The notes: generated from the letters alone by a model not told the origin. A stretch of 56,694 nt of DNA from CAZCVI01 sp964502145 (GCA_964502145.1 CAZCVI010000043.1:1-56694), one strand, 5' to 3'; counted from the stretch's first letter, positions 16,461-25,017 are shown. A program made the numbers and translations.

Positions 16461-17354
16461 TCATGCCACGAAGCCAGCGAAGGTTTCTATGAGGAAGTTC
16501 AGTAGCAGTTTGTTTTTTTCAAATTCCAGGCGTTCTTTTTTAATGAAGACTGCGAATTGATCGTCCATGGCTAGGCCGCCGAAAATATCTACTAACAGGC
16601 CTTGTTCTAATTCTGCTTCTACTGTATACCGAGGTACGAAGCTGACACCAATACCACTCATTGCGCCATTGATCAGGCCACGGACATGATTGATTGAAAG
16701 GATGTTTTTTAATTTCGGTCTTTTGTCGTGGTCCAGTGCCAGTAAGAAGTTATCCCACCATTCCCCTTCTTTATCCAGTGACAGCACTCTGACTCGTTCC
16801 AGGTCTGTGACTTCGTGGATTTTATTTTCTGTCACATAGTTTGGTGATGCGACCACTACATACCGTTCGCGGAACAGGAAATAGCTTTCTATATCTTTTT
16901 GGTGATGGGATTTGCAATCCACTGCCAAGTCGACTTCATCGCGGTATAGAGGAATGCGCAGGTTATTGGAGAAACGAAAGTCTACCGTGATATGGGGGTA
17001 TTGGTGGAAAAAAGTGGCCATATGTTTAATCAACACAGTTGTGCCGAATTCAACCGGTGCGCCCAGGTAAATTTTTTGTTTTAATTGTGCCTCGCCAGAA
17101 GCCATGCCTTCCTCGAATTTATCCACCTCGTAAAAGATACGTTCGCAACTCCGGTACAATGTTTCTCCTGCTGCTGTGAGTAGATAATCCTTACCATGTT
17201 TTGTGTATAATTTCGTGTTTACTGACTGTTCTAATTTTTTTAAAGCGTGACTTACCGCTGATTGTGTCACATAAAGATGTTCTGCTGTTTGCGTGAATTG
17301 CCGAATCTTGGCGAACGTATAAAAAGTTTTTAATTGATACAAATCCAACGCCAT
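16461..17354 (-). CDS. LysR-family transcriptional regulator
   Basis: A 297-aa regulator. The N-terminal winged HTH is canonical (LYQLKTFYTFAKIRQFTQTAEHLYVTQSAVSHALKKLE in two parts: LKTFYTFAKIRQFTQTAEHL and VTQSAVSHALKKLE). The effector-binding domain follows (KIYLGAPVEFGTTVL; GMGISFV-like SGIGVSFVPRYTVE). The start at 17354 (MALDLYQL) follows AAGGAGGTGATC, a full anti-16S match. It is divergent from the pyrroline-5-carboxylate dehydrogenase gene with a dyad operator between, so it most likely controls that gene and itself. Confidence 0.93.
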   Translation of the reverse strand: MALDLYQLKTFYTFAKIRQFTQTAEHLYVTQSAVSHALKKLEQSVNTKLYTKHGKDYLLTAAGETLYRSCERIFYEVDKFEEGMASGEAQLKQKIYLGAPVEFGTTVLIKHMATFFHQYPHITVDFRFSNNLRIPLYRDEVDLAVDCKSHHQKDIESYFLFRERYVVVASPNYVTENKIHEVTDLERVRVLSLDKEGEWWDNFLLALDHDKRPKLKNILSINHVRGLINGAMSGIGVSFVPRYTVEAELEQGLLVDIFGGLAMDDQFAVFIKKERLEFEKNKLLLNFLIETFAGFVA

Positions 17355-17388
17355 GATCACCTCCTTTTAAGCGCTTCTTTTGAATTTC

Positions 17389-17416
17389 ATTCATAATTCC
17401 AATGAACATTATGAAT
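17389..17416. promoter_or_regulatory. candidate LysR operator
   Basis: A perfect 9-bp inverted repeat ATTCATAAT - 10 bp - ATTATGAAT. The right arm ends exactly where the -35 of the divergent dehydrogenase promoter begins. Size and dyad match the T-N11-A type sites of LysR regulators. Confidence 0.65.
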
Positions 17417-17445
17417 TTTACTTTCAATTAAAACTCTATTATAAT
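17417..17445 (+). promoter_or_regulatory. promoter of the dehydrogenase gene
   Basis: TTTACT (17417-17422), 17-bp spacer, TATAAT (17440-17445). It abuts the LysR dyad. The leader would be about 60 nt. Confidence 0.6.
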
Positions 17446-17511
17446 GCAGTTGAACTGAAAGTCAATGGTTCATTGGCAAGAATAAAGAAAAGAATTTAAA
17501 TGGAGGTTATC

Positions 17512-19140
17512 ATGCTTAACACTATTACCAGAATTCCTCAGCCTGTTAATGAGGTCACGTTGGATTATGCACCGGGTTCTATAGAACGGGACAGATTAGA
17601 GGCAGAATTGGTTCGACAATATAACACCCGCTTAGAGATACCGCTAATCATTGGTGGTAAAGCGGTGTATACGGGGAAATTAAAAGAAGTCGTGTGTCCC
17701 CATGACCATCAGCATGTATTGGCTATTTGTCATCAAGCCGGGGAAGCTGAGATCAGAATGGCTATTGAAGCTGCCTTGGCTGCCAAGCAGCAGTGGGAAT
17801 TGTTGCCGTGGCAGCAGCGGGTAGCTATTTTTATAAAGATGGCTAATCTTGTGTCCACCAAATACCGTTACATTCTGAATGTCGCCACCATGTTGAATCA
17901 ATCCAAGAATGTCTATCAAGCTGAGATTGATGCGACATGTGAAATGGCTGATTTTTTACGGTATAATGCCAAGTTCATAGAGGAGATTTACAGTAGACAG
18001 CCCGAATCCACTCCAGATACCTGGAATTCTCTTGATTATAGGCCCTTGGAAGGTTTTATTCTGGCTATTTCCCCTTTCAATTTTACTTCCCTGTCCGGGA
18101 ACCTCGTGTCAGCTCCAGCCATGATGGGAAATACCGTGCTTTGGAAACCTTCCAGCACGGCCTTATTATCGTCTTATTATTTAATGGAGTTGTTCCGGGA
18201 AGCCGGGTTACCGGATGGAGTTATCAATTTTGTGCCTTGTTCTGGCAGCACGTTGAGTCAGGTCGTATTACCTCACCGGCAATTGGGAGGCATTCATTTT
18301 ACTGGTTCTACCAAGGTATTTGTCTCCTTGTGGAAAGATGTTGCGGCCAATCTTGAACTGTATAATTCTTATCCCCGTTTAGTCGGAGAAACCGGTGGTA
18401 AAGATTATATTTTCATGCATCCCAGTGCCCATGAAGAGGAAGTGGTCACTGCTTTGGTACGTGGTGCGTTTGAATATCAGGGGCAGAAGTGTTCCGCGTG
18501 TTCAAGGGCGTATATTCCTGCTTCAAAATGGCCCGGTGTCAGGGAACGATTGCTTGAAACCGTGGCCACGATCAAGATGGGGGATGTCCGGGATTTCGGT
18601 AATTTTATCAATGCTGTTATTGATGAGAGTAGTTTTGACAATACCATGGAATACATTCATAGTGCTGAGAATTCTGCTGATGCCGAGATATTGTGCGGCG
18701 GGAAAGGAGACAAAACCACCGGGTATTTTATTGAACCCACCGTGATTTTGGCGCATCGGCCAGATTATATTACCATGAAAGAGGAGTTATTCGCTCCCGT
18801 GTTGACTATTTATGTTTATCCTGATGAAGAGATGGAGTCGTTGTTGGACATTATAGTAACCACGTCTCATTATGCATTAACCGGGGCCATTTTTGCCCAG
18901 GATCGCTATGTTATTGCGAACTTGTTGAATCGGTTGCGTCATACTGCGGGGAATTTTTACATCAACGACAAACCCACGGGTGCAGTTGTTGGGCATCAGC
19001 CTTTTGGTGGTGCCCGTGCTTCTGGAACCAATGATAAATCCGGTAGTCCGTTGAACTTGCTCCGTTGGACTTCCCCCCGCACTATCAAAGAGAATTTCCT
19101 ACCCCCCACACAGTATGAATATCCCTTTATGAAAAGATAA
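17512..19140 (+). CDS. pruA: 1-pyrroline-5-carboxylate dehydrogenase
   Basis: A 542-aa NAD-dependent aldehyde dehydrogenase that oxidises glutamate semialdehyde/P5C to glutamate in proline breakdown. Family features: an N-terminal P5CDH-type lead-in, SPFNFTSLSGNLVSAPAMMG and NTVLWKPSSTA (cofactor region), ITFTGST-type HFTGSTKV, the general-base region GETGGKDYIF, and the catalytic cysteine in FEYQGQKCSACSRAY. Length fits the single-domain P5CDH (about 540). The start at 17512 follows TGGAGG at suitable spacing; the ATG at 17500 overlaps the ribosome site. No proline dehydrogenase is adjacent. Regulation by the divergent LysR protein is likely. Confidence 0.93.
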   Translation: MLNTITRIPQPVNEVTLDYAPGSIERDRLEAELVRQYNTRLEIPLIIGGKAVYTGKLKEVVCPHDHQHVLAICHQAGEAEIRMAIEAALAAKQQWELLPWQQRVAIFIKMANLVSTKYRYILNVATMLNQSKNVYQAEIDATCEMADFLRYNAKFIEEIYSRQPESTPDTWNSLDYRPLEGFILAISPFNFTSLSGNLVSAPAMMGNTVLWKPSSTALLSSYYLMELFREAGLPDGVINFVPCSGSTLSQVVLPHRQLGGIHFTGSTKVFVSLWKDVAANLELYNSYPRLVGETGGKDYIFMHPSAHEEEVVTALVRGAFEYQGQKCSACSRAYIPASKWPGVRERLLETVATIKMGDVRDFGNFINAVIDESSFDNTMEYIHSAENSADAEILCGGKGDKTTGYFIEPTVILAHRPDYITMKEELFAPVLTIYVYPDEEMESLLDIIVTTSHYALTGAIFAQDRYVIANLLNRLRHTAGNFYINDKPTGAVVGHQPFGGARASGTNDKSGSPLNLLRWTSPRTIKENFLPPTQYEYPFMKR

Positions 19141-19148
19141 AAAAACCA

Positions 19149-19224
19149 TTAACCACGAACCACACGAAAATGAATGTTTTTTTTCGTTTATTTCCGGTGG
19201 TTCGTGGTTAACACTCTTTTTTTT
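19149..19224 (+). terminator. terminator after pruA
   Basis: A perfect 15-bp stem TTAACCACGAACCAC (19149-19163) / GTGGTTCGTGGTTAA (19197-19211), with an inner ACGAAAA/TTTTCGT stem, followed by a T8 run at 19217-19224. Confidence 0.8.
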
Positions 19225-19314
19225 GAAGTATTGTTTTGGCACTCCTAATTGAAATCATTTTGGAACATTAGTAGTGGTCGGGAGTTGGTCAGCCGCCAGA
19301 GGGGAATTGTTTTT

Positions 19315-19782
19315 TCAAGTGGTAGTGTGGTTGTATTTCTCGCAGTAAGTATTGACGCGGTCCGCGATTTCCAGTAGTGGTTTTGATTGGGTTAGGACTT
19401 TTTTGAAGAGCATAATTAAATCATCCGGTGAATAATTAATATAAATAATATTATTTAAATCATATATTGGTCTGATGTTTTCAATGGAGTCGATGATACC
19501 TCTTTTTTCAGTTCGATTCAGTATATCTAGCATTAAGTCTTCTTTTTCAAACTCGATTTTGTCAATACTTCTGAAGATTTTGTGAATCAATATGTAGCTG
19601 GAGCGGGCGAATCTGGCAGTAAATGCTTCGATGGCGTCTAATTCTTCCATTTCATAGCTCTCTTTTATGCCGATCTTATAACAAATATTAAAAGAGCGCT
19701 TTAACCAGTACAACGACCGATTAAAAATCTCTAATTCCAGAAATAGAGTGGCGACATAATCTTCCTGTTTTTTGTGATCCAT
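19315..19782 (-). CDS. HEPN-like helical protein, catalytic motif not conserved
   Basis: A 155-aa all-helical protein. The stretch ELDAIEAFTARFARSSYILIHKIF followed by RGIIDSIENI and PLLEIADRVNTY resembles, from memory, HEPN proteins that pair with MNT-type nucleotidyltransferases as toxin-antitoxin modules. In that group the RNxIAHEY segment carries the RNase motif Rx4H. At the matching place this protein reads DLNNIIYINYSPDD, so both Arg and His are lost. It is therefore either an inactivated toxin, a binding-only HEPN, or a different helical family. AGGAG lies 7 nt before the ATG. No nucleotidyltransferase partner is adjacent; upstream is only a repeat. Confidence 0.5.
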   Translation of the reverse strand: MDHKKQEDYVATLFLELEIFNRSLYWLKRSFNICYKIGIKESYEMEELDAIEAFTARFARSSYILIHKIFRSIDKIEFEKEDLMLDILNRTEKRGIIDSIENIRPIYDLNNIIYINYSPDDLIMLFKKVLTQSKPLLEIADRVNTYCEKYNHTTT

Positions 19783-19903
19783 AATTCAACTCCTACAAAC
19801 ATGACGATGCGGTAAACTCTTTTCCCAAAGCATGCCCACAGCCAAATACATTGGACTATTTTATAATAACATACCTTCAAAATGTTTGCAAACCAGGAAC
19901 TGC

Positions 19904-20063
19904 TTGGATTCACCACCAGATTCTTGAAAAAACATGGACGACATGGACTTACTGGACTTACTGGACAAGCTGGAAAAATCAAAGGTTTTGTGAAGTCCAG
20001 TAAGTCCAGTATGTCCAGATAGTCCAGATAGTCCAGTTTTTTGCAAACCCTGCCAGTGAATCC
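19904..20063. repeat. composite palindrome, TGGACNNNC type
   Basis: Ends: ttggattcaccaccag on the left and ctgccagtgaatccag on the right. Left arm: tandem tggacttac units from 19935. Centre: aaaaatcaaaggttttgtgaa. Right arm: gtccagtaa/gtccagtat/gtccagata units to 20038. It lies between the HEPN-like gene and the PHP-like gene. Confidence 0.88.
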
Positions 20064-20077
20064 AGACAGGAGCACGG

Positions 20078-20104
20078 TTGACATTTTTTATGGATTAGTA
20101 TAGA
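20078..20104 (+). promoter_or_regulatory. promoter of the PHP-like membrane protein gene
   Basis: TTGACA (20078-20083), 15-bp spacer, TATAGA (20099-20104). The start ATG at 20114 is only 10 nt after the -10, so the mRNA would be leaderless or nearly so; no ribosome site is present. Confidence 0.55.
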
Positions 20105-20113
20105 CTTAGCATT

Positions 20114-22927
20114 ATGTTGAAACGAAAGCTGATCAATGTATATAATGCCATAGTCAACAGGATGAGTTTTTCCGGTAGCATGTGGCAGGTGCGTCGTTGG
20201 TTGAATACCAGTATCGACCACCCGGAAACCATTGGCAAGATTCCTGATTCCCATCCCAGGGGTTTCGCCAAAATGTTTAGGAAACGACGTATTTCTATTG
20301 TCGAATTTTATGTCAGTATCATTGGTTTTCTTGGCTCCAATAAATGCAGTGAACGACTCTCCGCGTTAAGAATGTTGACCCACCAAGTACTCCACTCCAA
20401 ATCCATTAAAATGCCCCTGAATACCGCGCGGGTTCAAATGGCACTGATGAAAGAAGCGGTCAAGAGCAGGGAAAATAAACGCGCCCAAATGGAACGACTC
20501 CGCGATTTCTCTGCTTCCTCTTTTGGTCATCCCCGCGTTATCCGTCGTTACCTCAAAGAGATGAATATCATTGAAGTACCCGAAACAGGCGCACCACTGA
20601 AAGATTTACACATGGGCTGGGACCCCCATGTTCATGATAACTCTTCCTATGGTAGGAAAAACCCCACGCAATTGATCATTGATTCCTTTATTAAAGGCTT
20701 ATCGGAAATTACCATTGTGTACAACACCTTGGAACATATTGAAATCATCAACGAGGCCATTGAAGCGGGTAGTATTCTGGGTATAAGTGTTAATATAGGC
20801 CTGGAATTTTCTATTGGGGAAGTAGGTAATCGGTATCATTATATCTATTTGTTTCCCCATTTTGCCAATGTCATTGAATTTGTGGATTATCTTGATTCCA
20901 AGGATGATGCTTATGATGTTTTTTTAAAAGGAGTGGCGCAAATCCAAAAGAATCGGGTTCAATCTATTGAAGATTTTATCCACAATTTTAATATCACTCA
21001 TCTGCCCAAAATAAACGAGGGATACAAAGAAGGGACCATCTACTATTTGAATCCCCTGCAACTGGCTGACATTAACGACATTATTCCTTATCAGCATGCC
21101 ACCCGCATGCATCTTGGAGAACTTCTGTACGATCATTATCAACCGGTACTTTATAATCGTGTGCTCTACTTGAAAGCACAAAAAAAAATCTGCGATTGCC
21201 AACACCGCGACAACCAAATGTCTGAATGGGAATACCGGAACCTGCTCAAAAAATACGAATCCACCCGCCAAGAATATGGCGAATTAAACCAGGACAAACT
21301 CCTATCCCTGTATTTTCCTTTATCCAGTGGTTTTGAAGTTAAAACCGTGTTTGCTAATTTTAGCGATGCGTTCCCAAGTTTACCCGCTCAAAACGGAGAT
21401 GCCGTTCTATTCCGCTTCCGGGAAAATATAAAAATGATCCACCCATTAAAATACGGTTTTGCCAGGGCTGTTAAAACGATTATGGAGAATTTTAACTTCA
21501 TTGGCCATACCGAAATCTACAACATGCATGACACTATGAACGTTGATCATTATGAACTCGAATTATTCGCCCGTTTCATCCATCTTTTAAACAGTAGGAA
21601 TGTCGAACACCTCAAATCCTTTTTATTTGAAAACCGTATTGAAGCTGATGAACAAAACGAGCTGGCATGTATTACTTTTTGCACTGAATATAACATCCAA
21701 CCTTCCTGTGGTAGCAATTCTATGGGCCGGACCAGTTATATTCCTGGTATGGGGTTTATTTTCCGTAGTTCATTGGCCAAAGCGCAACAGTTGGATTATT
21801 TAAAAAATCATTATGCCCTGCCTAAATTTGTCTCCAAAATGATTGCGCAATACAGCGGCAAAACGAACTCTGAAGAAACCGCTACCACGGAATATGAGAT
21901 CATCAGCATGGGGCGCTCCAAAGAAATGCCACTCAAAACCATCGGCGATGAAAACATGGTGGAACCGATCCCTTTAAAAAATGTCTGGCGTTATATTCAC
22001 CCCACGACTAAAACCATTACCTATATTTTTATCGGGTTTATTCCCGCGTATTTGACTATTGGTTGGCAGTATGCTCTGATTTGGTTTGGCATTACATCTA
22101 TACGTAATGCCATCACTGATTTTATTTCTGGGCGCGGGTATCGGTTGAAAGAGTGGCATATCAAGAATATTGATTTCATTTTTCTTTCCCATTCCCTTTT
22201 TTGGACCGGGTTTTCTGTGCCTGTGCTGAACTTTGTTAAATTGCAGTTTGATCTGTTGTATCCGTTGCATCATACTGGGCTTCTTTTTGAGTTTTTAAAA
22301 TTCTTTTTTATTTGTATGATCAATGGTTCTTATTTGGCTTTTCACAATATCATCCGGGGGTTTGACAAGACCACTATCCAGGCCAATTTTTTCAGGAGTT
22401 TGATGGCGTGGCCTCTGGCTGGGGCATTTGCTTTTGTGGGAAATTTATTGTTTATTCCCAGTATTGTGCAGGCCAAATTCTGGTCTGATTTTGTGGCCGG
22501 ACTCATTGAAGGTTCAGGGAAATTCAGGCAGCGTATCAATCTAAGGCAAAGAGACCTCCATGACATATTGCCCAATATTAAAGCGAAAAATCCTGAAACG
22601 CAATTTGTGGCGATGCTGGACTTATTGTACTTTTTTAGGACCGATCCCAGAACCCAAAACTCTCTTAAATATATTCTTTTTCAAAGACCATCCCTGCATC
22701 GAAGAGTGTTTAAGCGGTTTGGTTCCAAACACACTGAACCTGCTATCCCAGACTTTTCAGATTATGAGTATTTAAGAAGATGGTTTTCCCAAACCACCCA
22801 TTATTATCAATTAATCGATTTTATCCTGGAGAAATTCAGGTCACCGCAAGTGCTTCTTCTTACCGACTTGATTGCCGATACCTTTAGTGATTTTAATAAA
22901 TGGCTGGCCCGGAATAAACCGAAATAA
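20114..22927 (+). CDS. large protein: PHP-like domain plus polytopic membrane region
   Basis: A 937-aa protein I cannot place in a named family. Residues 1-160 are basic and helical. At about 166-232 there is a PHP-like (metal phosphoesterase) signature: MGWDPHVHDNSSYG with the HxH pair at 172-174, then ALTDHD-like position occupied by IVYNTLEH, then INVNIGLEFSIG-like text ending in GLEFS. Further histidines occur in IGHTEIYNMHDTMNVDHYEL (about 475-495). Residues about 630-790 hold several hydrophobic helices (TITYIFIGFIPAYLTIGW; WPLAGAFAFVGNLLFIPSIV), and the last 130 residues are soluble and charged. A membrane-anchored phosphoesterase is a reasonable guess, but the second PHP motif is degenerate. 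Likely leaderless start. The SAVED-containing gene follows 68 bp downstream on the same strand. Confidence 0.6.
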   Translation: MLKRKLINVYNAIVNRMSFSGSMWQVRRWLNTSIDHPETIGKIPDSHPRGFAKMFRKRRISIVEFYVSIIGFLGSNKCSERLSALRMLTHQVLHSKSIKMPLNTARVQMALMKEAVKSRENKRAQMERLRDFSASSFGHPRVIRRYLKEMNIIEVPETGAPLKDLHMGWDPHVHDNSSYGRKNPTQLIIDSFIKGLSEITIVYNTLEHIEIINEAIEAGSILGISVNIGLEFSIGEVGNRYHYIYLFPHFANVIEFVDYLDSKDDAYDVFLKGVAQIQKNRVQSIEDFIHNFNITHLPKINEGYKEGTIYYLNPLQLADINDIIPYQHATRMHLGELLYDHYQPVLYNRVLYLKAQKKICDCQHRDNQMSEWEYRNLLKKYESTRQEYGELNQDKLLSLYFPLSSGFEVKTVFANFSDAFPSLPAQNGDAVLFRFRENIKMIHPLKYGFARAVKTIMENFNFIGHTEIYNMHDTMNVDHYELELFARFIHLLNSRNVEHLKSFLFENRIEADEQNELACITFCTEYNIQPSCGSNSMGRTSYIPGMGFIFRSSLAKAQQLDYLKNHYALPKFVSKMIAQYSGKTNSEETATTEYEIISMGRSKEMPLKTIGDENMVEPIPLKNVWRYIHPTTKTITYIFIGFIPAYLTIGWQYALIWFGITSIRNAITDFISGRGYRLKEWHIKNIDFIFLSHSLFWTGFSVPVLNFVKLQFDLLYPLHHTGLLFEFLKFFFICMINGSYLAFHNIIRGFDKTTIQANFFRSLMAWPLAGAFAFVGNLLFIPSIVQAKFWSDFVAGLIEGSGKFRQRINLRQRDLHDILPNIKAKNPETQFVAMLDLLYFFRTDPRTQNSLKYILFQRPSLHRRVFKRFGSKHTEPAIPDFSDYEYLRRWFSQTTHYYQLIDFILEKFRSPQVLLLTDLIADTFSDFNKWLARNKPK

Positions 22928-22995
22928 AAGAAGAATCTTTAACCATGAAAGATACGAAAAAAGAAAGAGAATGATGACGATAAAGAAGGTTGGTT

Positions 22996-24669
22996 ATGCC
23001 TATGAAAGTAAAACAAAAAGCAATTGATTGGGAACAGCGTTTAGCGCAGGAGAGTGTCCGCGTCGAGTGGAAAGAGAATGTGGCCGATGAACTCGGCGTG
23101 GTAAAAACCCTGTGTGCTTTTGCCAACGATATCCAACAGGTGGGTGGTGGTCAGGTTATTTGTGGTATTCGCGAGGAAAAAGATCGACATGGCACCTCTT
23201 CTGCCAAAGTGGTGGGGTTGGAAAGCAAACGTTTGACTGAGATAAAAAATAAAGTGCTCAGTATTTGCCGTGATAATGTCGAACCACCTCTTGTTCCTGC
23301 CGTGGAAGAGTATCCGGTGCGCGGAAACCCGGCACAACGGGTGTTGGTGTTTGCTATTACTGCTTCCCAGTTTGCCCATCGTTACAAAATAAAAGACCAG
23401 GGGGTCCATTATTATGTACGGATAAATGATCGGACGCAGCAAGCCAACGGTCTTATTCCCCGTTTATTGGAGCAGAAGAAAAGTTGGCCCCCCTATTTGG
23501 AACAAATCCACCCAGATGCAACTCTCAAGGCGATCAACCTGACCATGCTGGAAGAATTTCTCAGCGATTTCAAGCTACCCCAACCCATTAAGGCTTACCT
23601 GAAAGCCGACGCTTGTTTTCGTGGTGATGTACGCAGTTTGTTTACCCATCCGTCTGGAGGTTCCAGACGGGTAGTGCCCCGTAATTTTGCCATCGTGTTA
23701 TTTGGTCGGGAACCCCATCTCTTTTTTCGCGGGGCGTATGCTATTTTTTCTGTTTACCAGGGGAACAGCGTCACCGCAGAAAGAAACCTGAGACATGAGC
23801 TTTTTGGCCCTATCCCTATTTTAATTCGGTCGATAATGGATACACTTCAGGCTTATATGGGATGGGATATAGATAAGGGGATCGAATCTTTTGAAGGTCG
23901 TAACCAACTGCGTTTCTCCTCGCGGGCGGTGCAGGAAGCTATTGTGAATGCTTTTGTGCATCGGGATTACACATCGTACGAACCTGTGCGGGTGACTGTA
24001 TTTGAAGATCGCATTGAAGTCCTTAGCCCTGGGATCCCATCCACAAATATGGGTATTGAAAAATTGAATAAAGGTAATGTTTTGCCTTCTTGGCGCAATC
24101 CCTCGTTGGCATGGTTCATGGTCGCTTTACAATATGCCCAAAACGGTGGCCAAGGAATAAAGATGATCATCGAACTGACCACTCATATTGCAGGTAAGCC
24201 TCCTATTTTTGATGTAAATGGGGATTGGTTCCAGGTTATTATTCCCGCTTTTATCCGCCATGAAGAACCGGCACGGCCCATTAATGGCGAGGGCACCACT
24301 GGGAAAGAGTGTCTTATTCTAATTTCTATTGGGGGCGATTCTATTGAAAAACAGGTGGGGGAGTCGTTGGCTGCTCTCGGTTTGAAAGAGAAGGAGCTTG
24401 TGGTGGCGGTGAATTATGTTTACCCTGAATATATTGACGGTGTGAATCATAAATGGGAAGAAATAGCCAGGCAGTTAAAAAATGAAATTCAACGGGTAGT
24501 GGAATCCAATGACTATGAAAAATTTCATCTATTTTACCGGGGGCCCGTGGCATTGGTACCCCCAATTGGCGCGTTAATCGCACCGCATTATCAGCTTTTC
24601 CTTTACAATTTTGAAAATGGGAGGTATAATTATACCTATACGATTGACAGGAAGTTTCTTAAGAGTTAA
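22996..24669 (+). CDS. AlbA_2 - HATPase - SAVED-like fusion protein
   Basis: A 557-aa three-part protein. Residues about 15-150: AlbA_2/Schlafen-type domain (VRVEWKENVADE, KTLCAFANDIQQVGGGQVICG, HYYVRINDRTQQAN). Residues about 300-430: GHKL/HATPase_c_4 region as in COG2865 regulators (QEAIVNAFVHRDYTSYEPV, DRIEVLSPG, NGGQGIKMI). Residues about 434-557: a segment whose ending (FHLFYRGPVALVPPIGALI, then QLFLYNFENGRYNYTYTI) matches the C-terminal signature of SAVED domains, which sense cyclic nucleotides in CBASS and related defence. ATG 22996 has GAAGG at 7 nt; a TTG at 22990 is the upstream alternative. No CD-NTase is seen nearby. A group I intron lies in its 3' UTR. First two domains are confident; SAVED is by pattern. 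Confidence 0.75.
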   Translation: MPMKVKQKAIDWEQRLAQESVRVEWKENVADELGVVKTLCAFANDIQQVGGGQVICGIREEKDRHGTSSAKVVGLESKRLTEIKNKVLSICRDNVEPPLVPAVEEYPVRGNPAQRVLVFAITASQFAHRYKIKDQGVHYYVRINDRTQQANGLIPRLLEQKKSWPPYLEQIHPDATLKAINLTMLEEFLSDFKLPQPIKAYLKADACFRGDVRSLFTHPSGGSRRVVPRNFAIVLFGREPHLFFRGAYAIFSVYQGNSVTAERNLRHELFGPIPILIRSIMDTLQAYMGWDIDKGIESFEGRNQLRFSSRAVQEAIVNAFVHRDYTSYEPVRVTVFEDRIEVLSPGIPSTNMGIEKLNKGNVLPSWRNPSLAWFMVALQYAQNGGQGIKMIIELTTHIAGKPPIFDVNGDWFQVIIPAFIRHEEPARPINGEGTTGKECLILISIGGDSIEKQVGESLAALGLKEKELVVAVNYVYPEYIDGVNHKWEEIARQLKNEIQRVVESNDYEKFHLFYRGPVALVPPIGALIAPHYQLFLYNFENGRYNYTYTIDRKFLKS

Positions 24670-24670
24670 T

Positions 24671-25003
24671 GCATTCGGGGGCGGCTTAAATTAGGCCCTC
24701 TACCGCGTGAGCGGCTGATGAAAATCGGGTGAATTGCCGGGAAGTCCGGGGACGGATTATCGGCAGCCAAGTCCGGGATGAAGGAACTCGGTGTGAGTTC
24801 CCAGGGTCCGGGAAGGTTCAGAGACTAGGGTCCGAACGAAAGTGGTAATGACCCCACGAGCGCCCGACATCTGGGTAAGTTGCTTACCTAGATGATGAGA
24901 TAGTCCGTTCTTCCGCTATAATCGTTCGACTATGAAACGGAAGAAGCCGGGGATAAAGAGCCCCGACGATAACAGAAATCGGCTAAAGGAATCCCCCGAA
25001 TGC
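24671..25003. repeat. 11-bp inverted repeat enclosing the group I intron
   Basis: GCATTCGGGGG (24671-24681) and CCCCCGAATGC (24993-25003) are perfect complements. If the intron is removed, the joined exons fold into a hairpin with a 15-nt loop. There is no U-run after it, so it is not an ordinary terminator. Confidence 0.85.
24687..24982 (+). ncRNA. group I self-splicing intron (296 nt, no ORF)
   Basis: All core elements are recognisable. P: GAATTGCCGGGAAG; Q: TCGGCAGCCAAGTCC (TGCCG/CGGCA form P4); P5 GTCCG/CGGAT; P6a GGAACTC/GAGTTCC; R: GGTTCAGAGACTAG; P7.1-like GGGTC/GACCC; P3 TCGGG/CCCGA plus GATG/CATC; P8 GGTAAG/CTTACC; S: GATGAGATAGTCC (pairs with R as P7); P9 CTTCCG/CGGAAG. P1 pairs exon GGCUU with AGGCC, giving the conserved U-G wobble, so the 5' splice site is after T24686. 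P10 pairs TTAG of the guide with CTAA of the 3' exon, placing the 3' site after G24982, the expected terminal G. The extra stem between P7 and P3 suggests subgroup IA. It contains no homing endonuclease. It lies 17 nt after the stop of the SAVED-like gene, so splicing would not change a protein. Confidence 0.93.
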
Positions 25004-25017
25004 AAAGGTTCCCAGTA

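Noticed and set aside
19315..20063. HEPN/MNT toxin-antitoxin pair
   Set aside because: No nucleotidyltransferase ORF next to the HEPN-like gene; only a palindromic repeat and unrelated genes flank it.
24671..25003. RNase P RNA, tmRNA or a riboswitch
   Set aside because: First considered because of the GC-rich structured region, but the P, Q, R and S sequences and splice-site pairings are those of a group I intron.
19304..25003. Complete CBASS operon around the SAVED-like protein
   Set aside because: No CD-NTase/SMODS, Cap2 or Cap3 gene was found within the window, so only the sensor-like part is claimed.
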